Source: Pseudomonas sp. PB120 (GTDB taxonomy: Bacteria > Pseudomonadota > Gammaproteobacteria > Pseudomonadales > Pseudomonadaceae). From it: a stretch of DNA of 45,108 nucleotides. This document shows, one piece after another, positions 15,786 through 24,600 of this stretch. Below the pieces are notes generated by a model that worked only from the letters and a program-made list of their open reading frames with translations, was not told where the DNA came from and searched no databases. Position numbers and translations under genes: made by a program. Within the stretch, counting starts at the first letter, position 1. Every line of letters begins with the position of its first letter. The DNA is taken from the NCBI RefSeq assembly GCF_009761815.1, contig NZ_RWIN01000119.1:1-45108 (forward strand). The letters run 5' to 3'.

Positions 15786-15875
15786 TGACGCACTTTCCCC
15801 CTGATCACTAATGTCGCGGCAGCGCCAGCCTAGGCTGGCACCTGTCCGACTGCGTTCTTGCGTGGAATAAAAATA

Positions 15876-17222
15876 ATGAACCAGCCTCAGTCTGCTGTGG
15901 GTAACTGCCTCGACGTGCAGTCCTTCATCAATGCTCAACCCATTTCGCGCTACCAGTGGCGAGTGGTAATCCTGTGTTTCCTGATTGTCTTCCTCGATGG
16001 CCTCGACACCGCGGCCATGGGTTTCATTGCGCCGGCCCTGTCCCAGGATTGGGGCATCGACCGCGCCAGTCTCGGCCCGGTCATGAGTGCGGCGTTGATC
16101 GGCATGGTCTTCGGCGCGCTGGGTTCCGGCCCGCTGGCGGATCGCTTTGGGCGCAAAGTCGTGCTGGTGGGGGCGGTATTGTTGTTCGGCGCCTTCAGCC
16201 TGGCATCGGCCTACAGCTCCAACGTCGATCAGTTGCTGGTGCTGCGATTCCTGACCGGTCTGGGCCTCGGCGCCGGCATGCCGAATGCCACGACCCTGTT
16301 GTCGGAATACACCCCGGAGCGCAAGAAATCCCTGCTGGTAACCAGCATGTTCTGTGGCTTCAACCTCGGTATGGCGGGGGGCGGGTTTATTTCCGCCAAG
16401 CTGATTCCGGCGTTCGGGTGGCACAGCCTGTTGCTGATCGGCGGCATTCTGCCGCTGATTCTTGGTGTCGTTCTGTTGCTCTGGCTGCCGGAATCGGCGC
16501 GTTACCTGGTGGTGCGCAATCGGGGCACCGACAAGGTCCGCAAGGCGTTGGCCCCCATCGATCCGACGGTCGTTGCCCAGGCGTCCAGCTTCAGCGTGCC
16601 GGAACAGAAAACCGTGAAGGCGCGCAACGTGTTTGCCGTGATCTTCTCCGGCACTTACAGCACCGGCACCTTGTTGTTGTGGCTGACTTACTTCATGGGC
16701 CTGGTGATTGTGTACCTGCTGACCAGTTGGCTGCCGACGCTGATGCGTGACAGCGGCGCGAGCATGGAGCAGGCGGCGTTCATTGGCGCATTGTTCCAGT
16801 TCGGCGGCGTGCTGAGCGCGGTGGGCGTGGGCTGGGCGATGGACCGGTTCAATCCGCACAAGGTTATCGGCACTTTCTACTTGCTGGCCGGGGTGTTTGC
16901 CTACGCGGTGGGGCAGAGCCTGGGCAACATCACCCTGTTAGCGACGCTGGTGCTGGTGGCCGGGATGTGTGTCAACGGTGCGCAATCGGCGATGCCGTCG
17001 CTGGCCGCACGGTTTTATCCGACCCAGGGGCGGGCGACCGGGGTGTCGTGGATGCTGGGGATTGGCCGCTTTGGCGCGATTCTCGGCGCGTGGATGGGGG
17101 CAACGCTGTTGGGCCTGGGGTGGAATTTTGAGCAGGTGCTGACGGCGTTGGTGATTCCGGCGGCGTTGGCGACGGCGGCGGTGGTGATCAAGGGCATGGT
17201 GAGTCATGCGGATGCGACCTGA
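15876..17222 (+). CDS. pcaK: 4-hydroxybenzoate/protocatechuate transporter PcaK (AAHS family MFS)
   Basis: Read from the ATG at 15876 the protein is 448 aa, which matches the known PcaK length; a GTG six codons earlier is the alternative. It is a 12-helix MFS permease of the aromatic acid:H+ symporter family. The helix-1 DGLDTAAMGFIAPAL motif carries the Asp residues needed for aromatic acid uptake, and the loop 2-3 signature is GPLADRFGRK. In P. putida PcaK imports 4-hydroxybenzoate and protocatechuate and is involved in chemotaxis to them. It follows pcaR in the same direction with its own PcaR box. A REP pair separates it from pcaI. Confidence 0.92.
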   Translation: MNQPQSAVGNCLDVQSFINAQPISRYQWRVVILCFLIVFLDGLDTAAMGFIAPALSQDWGIDRASLGPVMSAALIGMVFGALGSGPLADRFGRKVVLVGAVLLFGAFSLASAYSSNVDQLLVLRFLTGLGLGAGMPNATTLLSEYTPERKKSLLVTSMFCGFNLGMAGGGFISAKLIPAFGWHSLLLIGGILPLILGVVLLLWLPESARYLVVRNRGTDKVRKALAPIDPTVVAQASSFSVPEQKTVKARNVFAVIFSGTYSTGTLLLWLTYFMGLVIVYLLTSWLPTLMRDSGASMEQAAFIGALFQFGGVLSAVGVGWAMDRFNPHKVIGTFYLLAGVFAYAVGQSLGNITLLATLVLVAGMCVNGAQSAMPSLAARFYPTQGRATGVSWMLGIGRFGAILGAWMGATLLGLGWNFEQVLTALVIPAALATAAVVIKGMVSHADAT

Positions 17223-17260
17223 GTTCAGGTTTCAGAATATTGAGTGAATGGGGAGGCCTC

Positions 17261-17325
17261 ATCGCGAGCAGGCTCGCTCCCACAGTTGATCGCATTTTCC
17301 TGTAGGAGCGAGCCTGCTCGCGAAG
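17261..17325. repeat. REP doublet (inverted)
   Basis: Two canonical units face each other, ATCGCGAGCAGGCTCGCTCC... (17261-17284) and TGTAGGAGCGAGCCTGCTCG... (17301-17325), between the end of pcaK and the pcaI promoter. Confidence 0.88.
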
Positions 17326-17356
17326 CTTTTGGGGATAGGTAGCCAGACAACAATCT

Positions 17357-17388
17357 GTTCGATAAACGAACACTCAGTCGATTATCGG
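17357..17388. promoter_or_regulatory. PcaR operator at pcaIJF
   Basis: GTTCGATAAACGAAC (17357-17371), itself an imperfect palindrome, is followed after 7 bases by CGATTATCGG (17379-17388). It lies about 105 bases before the pcaI ATG, in the promoter position expected for PcaR activation. Confidence 0.82.
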
Positions 17389-17490
17389 ATTGTTTGGGGT
17401 TTTTCCGGGGCTTACTCTTTAGTCATTCCGGCGCGCGCATCGCGCCTTTTTCATCCACTGTCGGTTCATAACAAAACGGGAGCCTGCCCC

Positions 17491-18348
17491 ATGGCTGAAA
17501 TCCTTTCGCTGCACGACGCGGTGAAGCAATTCGTTAACGACGGCGATACCGTCGCGCTCGAAGGCTTCACTCACCTGATCCCTACGGCGGCGGGTCACGA
17601 AATCATTCGCCAGGGCAAGAAAGATCTGACGCTGGTACGGATGACGCCTGACCTGATCTACGACCAGTTGATCGGTGCCGGTTGCGCTCGCAAGCTGATT
17701 TTCTCGTGGGGCGGCAACCCGGGCGTCGGTTCGTTGCACCGGTTGCGCGATGCCGTCGAAAAGCAGTGGCCGCACCCGCTGGAAATCGAAGAACACAGCC
17801 ACGCTGACCTGGCGAATGCCTACGTCGCTGGCGCCTCGGGCCTGCCGTTCGCGGTGCTGCGTGCCTACGCCGGTTCCGACCTGCCGAAGGTCAACCCGCT
17901 GATCAAGACCGTCACTTGCCCGTTCACCGGCGAAGTATTGGCCGCCGTGCCGTCGGTGCGCCCGGACGTCACCGTGATTCACGCGCAGAAAGCCGACCGC
18001 AAAGGCAACGTGCTGCTGTGGGGCATCCTCGGTGTGCAGAAAGAAGCTGCCCTGGCCGCCAAGCGCTGCATCGTGACCGTTGAAGAAATTGTCGATGACC
18101 TCAATGCGCCGATGAACTCCTGTGTACTGCCGACCTGGGCACTGAGCGCGGTCTGCCATGTTCCGGGTGGCGCGCATCCTTCCTACGCCCACGGTTACAA
18201 CGAACGTGACAACCGTTTCTACCAGGCCTGGGACCCGATTGCTCGCGACCGTGACACCTTCACCGCGTGGATCAACGAGTACATCCATGGCTGCGCTGAC
18301 TTCAGCGAGTTCCAGGCCAAGCTGGCCGCTGCATCGGAGGCGAAGTAA
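17491..18348 (+). CDS. pcaI: 3-oxoadipate CoA-transferase subunit A (PcaI)
   Basis: A 285-residue alpha subunit of the enzyme that moves CoA from succinyl-CoA to beta-ketoadipate. The family I CoA-transferase opening (LHDAVKQFVNDGDTVALEGF) is followed by the oxyanion-type glycine motif FSWGGNPGVGSLHRLRDA. The start at 17491 has GGGAG upstream; the frame stays open further upstream through the promoter region but without a ribosome site. The TAA stop overlaps the pcaJ ATG by one base, so the subunits are translationally coupled. The class has a catalytic Glu in the partner subunit. Expression is probably PcaR- and beta-ketoadipate-dependent. Confidence 0.95.
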   Translation: MAEILSLHDAVKQFVNDGDTVALEGFTHLIPTAAGHEIIRQGKKDLTLVRMTPDLIYDQLIGAGCARKLIFSWGGNPGVGSLHRLRDAVEKQWPHPLEIEEHSHADLANAYVAGASGLPFAVLRAYAGSDLPKVNPLIKTVTCPFTGEVLAAVPSVRPDVTVIHAQKADRKGNVLLWGILGVQKEAALAAKRCIVTVEEIVDDLNAPMNSCVLPTWALSAVCHVPGGAHPSYAHGYNERDNRFYQAWDPIARDRDTFTAWINEYIHGCADFSEFQAKLAAASEAK

Positions 18349-19127
18349 TGACTTACACCACCAATGAAATGATGACCGTCGCCGCCGCTCGCCGACTAAA
18401 GAACGGTTCGGTGTGCTTCGTCGGTATCGGCCTGCCGTCGAAAGCGGCCAACCTGGCACGCCTGACGTCCTCGCCGGATGTGGTCCTGATCTACGAATCG
18501 GGTCCGATCGGTGCCAAGCCGAGCGTACTGCCACTGTCGATCGGTGACGGCGAGCTGGCGGAAACCGCTGACACTGTCGTCCCGACCGGTGAGATTTTTC
18601 GCTATTGGCTGCAGGGCGGGCGCATTGACGTCGGTTTTCTCGGCGCCGCGCAGGTCGACCGCTTCGGCAACATCAACACCACGGTTGTTGGCGACTATCA
18701 CCAGCCAAAAGTCCGTCTGCCGGGTGCCGGTGGTGCGCCGGAGATTGCCGGTTCGGCCAAAAGTGTTCTGATCATCCTCAAGCAGTCGGCGCGTTCCTTT
18801 GTCGACAAGCTCGACTTCATTACCTCGGTCGGCCATGGCGAGGGCGGCGATTCGCGCAAGCGTCTGGGTCTGCCGGGAGCCGGTCCGGTCGGCATCATCA
18901 CTGACCTGTGCATCATGGAACCGGAAGCCGGCACCCATGAATTCGTGGTCACCGCGCTGCACCCTGGCGTGACCCGCGAGCAAGTGGTGGCGGCTACTGG
19001 TTGGGCCATTCGTTTCGCCGACACCGTTGAAAGCACCGCCGAGCCAACCGACGTCGAGCTCAAGGCACTGAGGGATCTGGAAGCCCGCACCGCCGCCGCC
19101 CACGGCCAAGCCCCCGGAGAAGCGTGA
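18348..19127 (+). CDS. pcaJ: 3-oxoadipate CoA-transferase subunit B (PcaJ)
   Basis: The 259-residue beta subunit. It opens with the family pattern GSVCFVGIGLPSKAANLARL and has the catalytic glutamate in LIYESGPIGAKP (E51), the residue that forms the gamma-glutamyl-CoA thioester in this enzyme class. GGRIDVGFLGAAQVDRFGNI is also characteristic. Its ATG shares a base with the pcaI stop, and its TGA shares a base with the pcaF ATG, so pcaI, pcaJ and pcaF form one tightly coupled unit. Confidence 0.95.
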   Translation: MTYTTNEMMTVAAARRLKNGSVCFVGIGLPSKAANLARLTSSPDVVLIYESGPIGAKPSVLPLSIGDGELAETADTVVPTGEIFRYWLQGGRIDVGFLGAAQVDRFGNINTTVVGDYHQPKVRLPGAGGAPEIAGSAKSVLIILKQSARSFVDKLDFITSVGHGEGGDSRKRLGLPGAGPVGIITDLCIMEPEAGTHEFVVTALHPGVTREQVVAATGWAIRFADTVESTAEPTDVELKALRDLEARTAAAHGQAPGEA

Positions 19128-20329
19128 TGCGTGACGTTTATATCTGCGACGCAATTCGTACCCCCATCGGCCGTTTCGGCGGTGGCCTGTCGACGGTTCG
19201 CGCCGACGACCTGGCCGCCGTGCCGATCAAGGCGCTGATGGCGCGCAACCCGTCGGTGGACTGGAACGCGGTCGACGAAGTGTTCCTCGGCTGCGCCAAC
19301 CAGGCCGGCGAAGACAACCGCAACGTGGCGCGCATGGCGTTGCTGCTGGCGGGCCTGCCGGAAACCATTCCGGGCGTGACCCTCAATCGCCTCTGCGCTT
19401 CGGGCATGGACGCGATTGGTACGGCGTTCCGTGCTATTGCCAGCGGCGAAATGGAGCTGGCGATTGCCGGCGGCGTCGAGTCGATGTCCCGCGCACCGTT
19501 CGTGATGGGCAAGGCGGACGCGGCGTTCTCGCGCAACATGAAACTGGAAGACACCACCATCGGCTGGCGCTTCATCAACCCGTTGATGAAAGCCCAGTAC
19601 GGTGTGGATGCGATGCCGCAAACCGCCGACAACGTGGCCGACGATTACGAAGTGTCCCGCGAGGATCAGGACGCTTTCGCACTGCGCAGTCAGCAGCGCA
19701 CCGCCGTCGCGCAAGCCGCAGGCTTTTTCGCGGAAGAAATCGTTGAAGTGCGCATCGCCCACAAAAAAGGCGAAACGGTGGTCAGTCAGGACGAACATCC
19801 TCGCGCCGACACCACCCTGGAAGCCCTGGCCAAACTGAAACCGGTCAACGGCCCCGACAAAACCGTCACCGCCGGCAATGCCTCGGGCGTGAACGACGGT
19901 GCGGCGGCGTTGATCCTGGCGTCGGCCGAAGCGGTGAAAAAGCACGGTCTGACCGCGCGTGCCAAAGTGCTGGGCATGTCCAGCGCCGGTGTTGCCCCTC
20001 GGGTCATGGGCATTGGCCCGGTCCCGGCGGTGCGCAAACTGACGGAGCGCCTGGGTCTGGCGGTCAGCGATTTCGACGTGATCGAACTCAACGAAGCGTT
20101 TGCCAGCCAGGGCCTGGCAGTGCTGCGTGAATTGGGGATTGCGGACGACGCGGCCCAGGTCAACCCGAACGGTGGCGCCATTGCCTTGGGTCATCCGTTG
20201 GGCATGAGTGGCGCGCGCCTGGTGTTGACCGCGTTGCATCAGCTGGAAAAAACCGGTGGCAAGAAAGGCCTGGCGACCATGTGCGTCGGCGTCGGCCAGG
20301 GTCTGGCATTGGCGATCGAACGGGTCTGA
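19127..20329 (+). CDS. pcaF: beta-ketoadipyl-CoA thiolase (PcaF)
   Basis: A 400-residue thiolase that cleaves 3-oxoadipyl-CoA to succinyl-CoA and acetyl-CoA, the last step of the pathway. The acyl-accepting cysteine is C90 in LNRLCASGMDA. The His of GGAIALGHPLGMSGARL and the second Cys in MCVGVGQG complete the active site. The ATG at 19127 overlaps the pcaJ TGA by one base and has GGAGA ahead of it; a GTG one codon upstream is possible. PaaJ of phenylacetate degradation is a close relative, but the pca context favours PcaF. Confidence 0.95.
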   Translation: MRDVYICDAIRTPIGRFGGGLSTVRADDLAAVPIKALMARNPSVDWNAVDEVFLGCANQAGEDNRNVARMALLLAGLPETIPGVTLNRLCASGMDAIGTAFRAIASGEMELAIAGGVESMSRAPFVMGKADAAFSRNMKLEDTTIGWRFINPLMKAQYGVDAMPQTADNVADDYEVSREDQDAFALRSQQRTAVAQAAGFFAEEIVEVRIAHKKGETVVSQDEHPRADTTLEALAKLKPVNGPDKTVTAGNASGVNDGAAALILASAEAVKKHGLTARAKVLGMSSAGVAPRVMGIGPVPAVRKLTERLGLAVSDFDVIELNEAFASQGLAVLRELGIADDAAQVNPNGGAIALGHPLGMSGARLVLTALHQLEKTGGKKGLATMCVGVGQGLALAIERV

Positions 20330-20366
20330 CGCGTCCCGTCGGCTAACAAGAACAGAGGAAAGCGAA

Positions 20367-21071
20367 ATGTCTGACAAGCCTGGTTACCGTCGCCCGCAGG
20401 AGGGCACCCAGCCGGAATACCTGCACCCGACCTATCAATCCACCAACCGTCGCTCGCCGTCCAAGCCGTTGGTGCATTTGCCGCATTCGTTGTCGGAAAT
20501 TACCGGTCCGACCATCGGTGCCGAGCGCGTGAACGAGAAGGACAACGACCTGACCGCCCAACACAAGGGCGAACCACTGGGTGAGCGCATTATCATTCAT
20601 GGCCGTGTGCTGGATGAAGATGGCTTGCCGGTGCCGGGCATTCTGGTGGAGATCTGGCAGGCTAACGCCGCCGGTCGCTACAACCATGACCGCGACCTGC
20701 ACGACGCGCCGCTGGACCCGAATTTCACCGGCACCGGCCGCACCGTGACCGACGCCGATGGCTGGTATCAATTCCAGACCATCAAACCGGGCGCCTATCC
20801 GTGGGGCAACCACCACAACGCGTGGCGCCCGGCGCACATCCATTTCTCGCTGTTCGGGCCGAGCATCCTGACGCGCCTGGTGACCCAGATGTATTTTCCG
20901 GGTGACCCGCTGCTGGCCTACGACCCGATCTACAACTGCGTGCCGGATACCCGAGCCAAAGAGCGTTTGATCGCCAGTTTCGACCTGGAAAAAACCATCC
21001 CTTCCTATGCCCTCGGTTATCGCTGGGACATCGTGCTGCGCGGCCGCGAAGCCACGCCGATGGAGAAATAA
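20367..21071 (+). CDS. pcaH: protocatechuate 3,4-dioxygenase beta subunit (PcaH)
   Basis: A 234-residue subunit holding the non-heme Fe(III) site of the intradiol dioxygenase that opens protocatechuate to 3-carboxy-cis,cis-muconate. The four ligands line up as Y105, Y144, H157 and H159 (GRY; PGAYPW; RPAHIHF), a constant three-residue offset from the P. putida enzyme. AGAGGAA lies upstream of the ATG at 20367; the frame extends back into pcaF without a better start. It is 37 bases after pcaF. Outside the core motifs it differs clearly from the P. putida PcaH I remember, with a shorter N terminus and a different C-terminal third, pointing to another sub-lineage. Confidence 0.94.
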   Translation: MSDKPGYRRPQEGTQPEYLHPTYQSTNRRSPSKPLVHLPHSLSEITGPTIGAERVNEKDNDLTAQHKGEPLGERIIIHGRVLDEDGLPVPGILVEIWQANAAGRYNHDRDLHDAPLDPNFTGTGRTVTDADGWYQFQTIKPGAYPWGNHHNAWRPAHIHFSLFGPSILTRLVTQMYFPGDPLLAYDPIYNCVPDTRAKERLIASFDLEKTIPSYALGYRWDIVLRGREATPMEK

Positions 21072-21072
21072 G

Positions 21073-21639
21073 ATGACGTTGAACGCGACCACGTCCCACA
21101 CCGTCGGGCCGTACTACCACATCGGCCTGACCTGGCTGAACCGCGAAAACCTGACCGTCGAACAGACCCTGGGCGAGCGCGTGGCGATCACCGGGCAAGT
21201 GGTGGACGGCAACGGCGACGTCGTCAACGACGCGATGCTGGAAGTCTGGCAGGCCAACGCGGCGGGCAAGTACGACCACCCGGAAGACGATCAGGACAAA
21301 CCCCTGGACCCGAACTTCGAAGGGTTCGGCCGGGTGCCGGTGGATGCCGAAGGGCGCTTCCGCTTTACCACGATCAAGCCGGGCACGGTGGAAGGCCTGA
21401 AGGGCACGACTCAAGCGCCGCACTTGGTGGTGCTGGTGTTTGCGCGCGGCCTGGTGAAACACTTGCTGACGCGGATTTACTTTGATGGCGAGCCGGCCAA
21501 CGTGTCGGACCCGTTGCTGGAGTGTGTGCCCGCCGAGCGCCGCAGTACCTTGCTGGCGAAGCAGGATGCGACCGGCGTCTACCAGTGGAATGTGATTCTG
21601 CAGGGCACCGATGCGGAGACGGTGTTTTTCGATTATTGA
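21073..21639 (+). CDS. pcaG: protocatechuate 3,4-dioxygenase alpha subunit (PcaG)
   Basis: A 188-residue subunit that pairs with PcaH and completes the active-site pocket but binds no iron. It begins MTLNATTSHTVGPYYHIGL, has the beta-sandwich motif MLEVWQANAAGKYDHPED, the QAPHLVVLVFARGLVKHLLT segment where PcaH has its His ligands, and the family ending ETVFFDY. The ATG at 21073 is one base after the pcaH stop. It is shorter than the P. putida alpha subunit (about 200 aa). pcaG closes the pcaIJFHG run; a long inverted repeat follows. Confidence 0.93.
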   Translation: MTLNATTSHTVGPYYHIGLTWLNRENLTVEQTLGERVAITGQVVDGNGDVVNDAMLEVWQANAAGKYDHPEDDQDKPLDPNFEGFGRVPVDAEGRFRFTTIKPGTVEGLKGTTQAPHLVVLVFARGLVKHLLTRIYFDGEPANVSDPLLECVPAERRSTLLAKQDATGVYQWNVILQGTDAETVFFDY

Positions 21640-21651
21640 GTCATGAGCTGT

Positions 21652-21783
21652 TGTGGCGAGGGAGCTTGCTCCCGCTCGGCTGCGAAGCAGTCGCAAACCA
21701 GCTGGCGGGCTCTGCATGACGGAACGCGTTTGAGGGTTTTGGGCTTGCTTCGCAAGCCAGCGGGAGCAAGCTCCCTCGCCACA
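21652..21783. repeat. long BIME-like inverted repeat
   Basis: TGTGGCGAGGGAGCTTGCTC... at 21652-21676 is inverse to the segment at 21759-21783 over 25 bases. Inner GGCTgcgaAGC and CTTCGCAAG parts add further pairing. This is a different REP family (core GAGGGAGCTTGCTCCC) from the short GCGAGCCTGCTCGC units, and a near copy occurs at 43071-43203. Confidence 0.88.
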
Positions 21784-21874
21784 GGGAATGTGCAGGCTTT
21801 TGCTGATTTATCTGCGGAACGGGACTGTTGCGAAGTATGTCTAGACTGTCACTGTCCCCATTGAGTGAAAAACA

Positions 21875-23179
21875 ATGACAACGACCACCGCCTCAACTGA
21901 ACACTATACGGGCGAAGAGCGCAGCAAGCGTATCTTCGCCATTGTCGGCGCTTCGTCCGGCAACCTCGTCGAATGGTTCGACTTCTACGTCTATGCCTTC
22001 TGCGCGATCTATTTCGCCCCGGCATTTTTCCCGTCTGATAACCCGACGGTGCAACTGGTGAACACGGCCGGCGTGTTTGCGGCCGGGTTCCTGATGCGAC
22101 CGATCGGCGGCTGGATTTTCGGACGCGTCGCCGACAAGCACGGGCGCAAGAACTCGATGATGATCTCGGTGCTGATGATGTGCTTCGGCTCGTTGCTCAT
22201 CGCCTGCCTGCCGACCTATTCCAGCATTGGCGTCTGGGCGCCGATCCTGCTGCTGTTCGCGCGTTTGCTGCAAGGCCTGTCGGTCGGCGGCGAGTACGGC
22301 ACCACCGCCACCTACATGAGTGAAGTCGCGCTCAAGGGCCAGCGCGGTTTCTTTGCCTCGTTCCAGTACGTGACCCTGATTGGCGGGCAACTGCTGGCGG
22401 TGTTGCTGGTGGTGATCCTGCAACAGTTCCTCACCGAAGACGACTTGCGTGCCTACGGCTGGCGGATCCCGTTCGTGGTCGGCGCACTGGCCGCGGTGAT
22501 CTCGCTGTTCCTGCGTCGTTCGCTGAAGGAAACCACCAGCAAGGAAATGCGCGAGAACAAGGATGCCGGCAGCATTCGTGCGTTGTTCCGCGACCATAAG
22601 GCCGCGTTCATCACCGTGCTCGGCTACACCGCCGGTGGCTCGCTGATTTTCTACACCTTCACCACGTACATGCAGAAATACCTGGTGAACACCGCCGGGA
22701 TGAATGCCAAGACCGCCAGCTTCATCATGACCGGCGCGCTGTTCCTTTATATGTGCATGCAGCCGCTGTTCGGCATGCTCGCCGACAAGATCGGCCGTCG
22801 TAACTCGATGTTGTGGTTCGGCGCCCTCGGTACGCTGTTTACCGTGCCGATTCTGCTGAGCCTCAAAAGCGTAAGCAGTCCGTTCCTGGCGTTTGTGCTG
22901 ATTACCGTGGCGCTGGCGATTGTCAGTTTCTACACCTCCATCAGTGGCTTGGTGAAAGCCGAAATGTTCCCGCCGGAAGTCCGTGCATTGGGTGTTGGCC
23001 TGGCGTATGCGGTGGCGAATGCGATCTTCGGCGGGTCGGCGGAATACGTTGCGCTGAGCCTCAAGGCCGTGGGCATGGAAAACTCCTTCTATTGGTACGT
23101 GACGGTGATGATGGCCGTGGCGTTCCTGTTCAGCCTGCGCCTGCCGCGACAGGCGAAATACCTGCACCACGACCTCTGA
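21875..23179 (+). CDS. pcaT: MFS dicarboxylate/beta-ketoadipate transporter PcaT (MHS family)
   Basis: A 434-residue 12-helix permease of the metabolite:H+ symporter family. Diagnostic motifs are ASSGNLVEWFDFYVYAF at helix 1, RPIGGWIFGRVADKHGRK in loop 2-3, and RLLQGLSVGGEYG at helix 4. MHS proteins import di- and tricarboxylates, and PcaT of P. putida is credited with beta-ketoadipate uptake. It starts a second run of tightly spaced genes (pcaT-B-D-C). No PcaR-type box was seen directly before it, only the BIME, so it may be read through from pcaG or have its own promoter in the 90 bases after the repeat. Confidence 0.88.
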   Translation: MTTTTASTEHYTGEERSKRIFAIVGASSGNLVEWFDFYVYAFCAIYFAPAFFPSDNPTVQLVNTAGVFAAGFLMRPIGGWIFGRVADKHGRKNSMMISVLMMCFGSLLIACLPTYSSIGVWAPILLLFARLLQGLSVGGEYGTTATYMSEVALKGQRGFFASFQYVTLIGGQLLAVLLVVILQQFLTEDDLRAYGWRIPFVVGALAAVISLFLRRSLKETTSKEMRENKDAGSIRALFRDHKAAFITVLGYTAGGSLIFYTFTTYMQKYLVNTAGMNAKTASFIMTGALFLYMCMQPLFGMLADKIGRRNSMLWFGALGTLFTVPILLSLKSVSSPFLAFVLITVALAIVSFYTSISGLVKAEMFPPEVRALGVGLAYAVANAIFGGSAEYVALSLKAVGMENSFYWYVTVMMAVAFLFSLRLPRQAKYLHHDL

Positions 23180-23224
23180 TCTACATGCGTGGGCCCAACC
23201 GGCCCACGCCTTCAAGGACTGTTT

Positions 23225-24589
23225 ATGAACCAGCGACCGGGCAATCAATTGTTCGATGCCTATTTCACTGCCCGCGATATGCGTGAGGTGTTCTGCGATC
23301 AGGGCCGGGTTCAGGCCATGCTCGATTTCGAAGCCGCGCTGGCTCGGGCCGAGGCACACGTTGGTTTGATTCCGCGGACCGCTGTCGCGCCGATTGTGGC
23401 GGCTTGCCAGGCCGGGCAATACGACTTCGCCACCCTCGGCGAGGCGATCGCCACGGCCGGTAATTCGGCGATTCCGCTGGTGAAGGCCCTGGGCAAACAG
23501 ATCGCGAGCCAGGATGCCGACGCCGAGCGCTACGTGCATCTGGGCGCGACCAGTCAGGACGTGATGGACACCGGGCTGGTGTTGCAACTGCGCCAGGCAA
23601 TGGAACTGATCGAAAGCGATCTGGCACAACTGGGCAAAAGCCTGTCGGCTCAAGCCACGCGTTATATCGCCACACCGCTGGCAGGCCGTACCTGGCTGCA
23701 ACACGCAACCCCCGTCACCCTGGGCATGAAAATCGCCGGTTGGCTGGGGGCGGTGACCCGCAGCCGGCAACGTCTGCAAGAACTCAAACCGCGCCTGCTG
23801 GTACTGCAATTCGGCGGCGCTTCCGGAACACTGGCCGCCCTCGGTGAACGAGCGCTGCCGATTGCGCAAGCGTTGGCCGGGGAACTGCAACTCGGTTTGC
23901 CGGATCAGCCTTGGCACACCCAGCGTGATCGCCTGGTGGAGTTCGGCGCCGTGCTGGGATTGATCGCCGGCAGCCTCGGCAAACTGGGTCGCGACATCAG
24001 CCTGTTGATGCAGACCGAAGCGGGGGAAGTGTTCGAGCCCTCGGCCCCCGGCAAGGGCGGTTCGTCGACCATGCCGCACAAACGCAACCCCGTGGGCGCC
24101 GCGGTGCTGATCAGCGCCGCCACGCGCGTGCCCGGTTTGCTTTCGACGCTGTTTAGTGCGATGCCGCAAGAGCACGAGCGCAGCCTCGGTCTGTGGCACG
24201 CCGAGTGGGAAACCCTGCCGGAGATTTGCTGCCTGGTGTCCGGCAGCCTCAAGCAAGCGCTGCTGGTGGCGGACGGGCTGGAAGTGGACGCCGAGCGCAT
24301 GGCGCGCAATCTCGATCTGACCCAGGGTCTGGTGCTTGCCGAGGCGGTCAGCATCGTCCTCGCCCAACGGGTCGGGCGCGACACGGCACACCACCTGCTG
24401 GAGCAGTGCTGCAAGCGTGCGGTGGCCGAGCAACGGCACCTGCGCGCCGTGCTTGGCGACGAGCCGCACGTGACTGCCCAACTCTCGGCTGCTGAACTGG
24501 ATCATCTATTGAACCCCGCCCATTACCTCGGCCAGGCCAAAACCTGGGTCGAGCGAGCGGTGGCCGAACATTCTGCGTTGACTGCCTGA
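23225..24589 (+). CDS. pcaB: 3-carboxy-cis,cis-muconate cycloisomerase (PcaB)
   Basis: A 454-residue fumarase/aspartase-superfamily enzyme that lactonises 3-carboxymuconate to 4-carboxymuconolactone. The superfamily signature GSSTMPHKRNP is at 279-289, and HLGATSQDVMDTG (about 105-117) is the substrate-binding region. Adenylosuccinate lyase shares the fold, but the flanking pca genes and length settle the assignment. The ATG at 23225 has AAGGA upstream; an earlier GTG extension is unsupported. It follows pcaT by 45 bases and ends 11 bases before pcaD. Confidence 0.94.
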   Translation: MNQRPGNQLFDAYFTARDMREVFCDQGRVQAMLDFEAALARAEAHVGLIPRTAVAPIVAACQAGQYDFATLGEAIATAGNSAIPLVKALGKQIASQDADAERYVHLGATSQDVMDTGLVLQLRQAMELIESDLAQLGKSLSAQATRYIATPLAGRTWLQHATPVTLGMKIAGWLGAVTRSRQRLQELKPRLLVLQFGGASGTLAALGERALPIAQALAGELQLGLPDQPWHTQRDRLVEFGAVLGLIAGSLGKLGRDISLLMQTEAGEVFEPSAPGKGGSSTMPHKRNPVGAAVLISAATRVPGLLSTLFSAMPQEHERSLGLWHAEWETLPEICCLVSGSLKQALLVADGLEVDAERMARNLDLTQGLVLAEAVSIVLAQRVGRDTAHHLLEQCCKRAVAEQRHLRAVLGDEPHVTAQLSAAELDHLLNPAHYLGQAKTWVERAVAEHSALTA

Positions 24590-24600
24590 AGGAGACTGCT

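Noticed and set aside
18698..20377. 559-codon minus-strand frame across pcaJ and pcaF
   Set aside because: Antisense shadow of two firmly identified enzymes; no independent support.
21893..24505. 870-codon open frame on the minus strand across pcaT and pcaB
   Set aside because: It spans two well-supported genes on the other strand and their intergenic gap, and the translation is His/Gln/Arg-rich with no domain; an antisense artefact.
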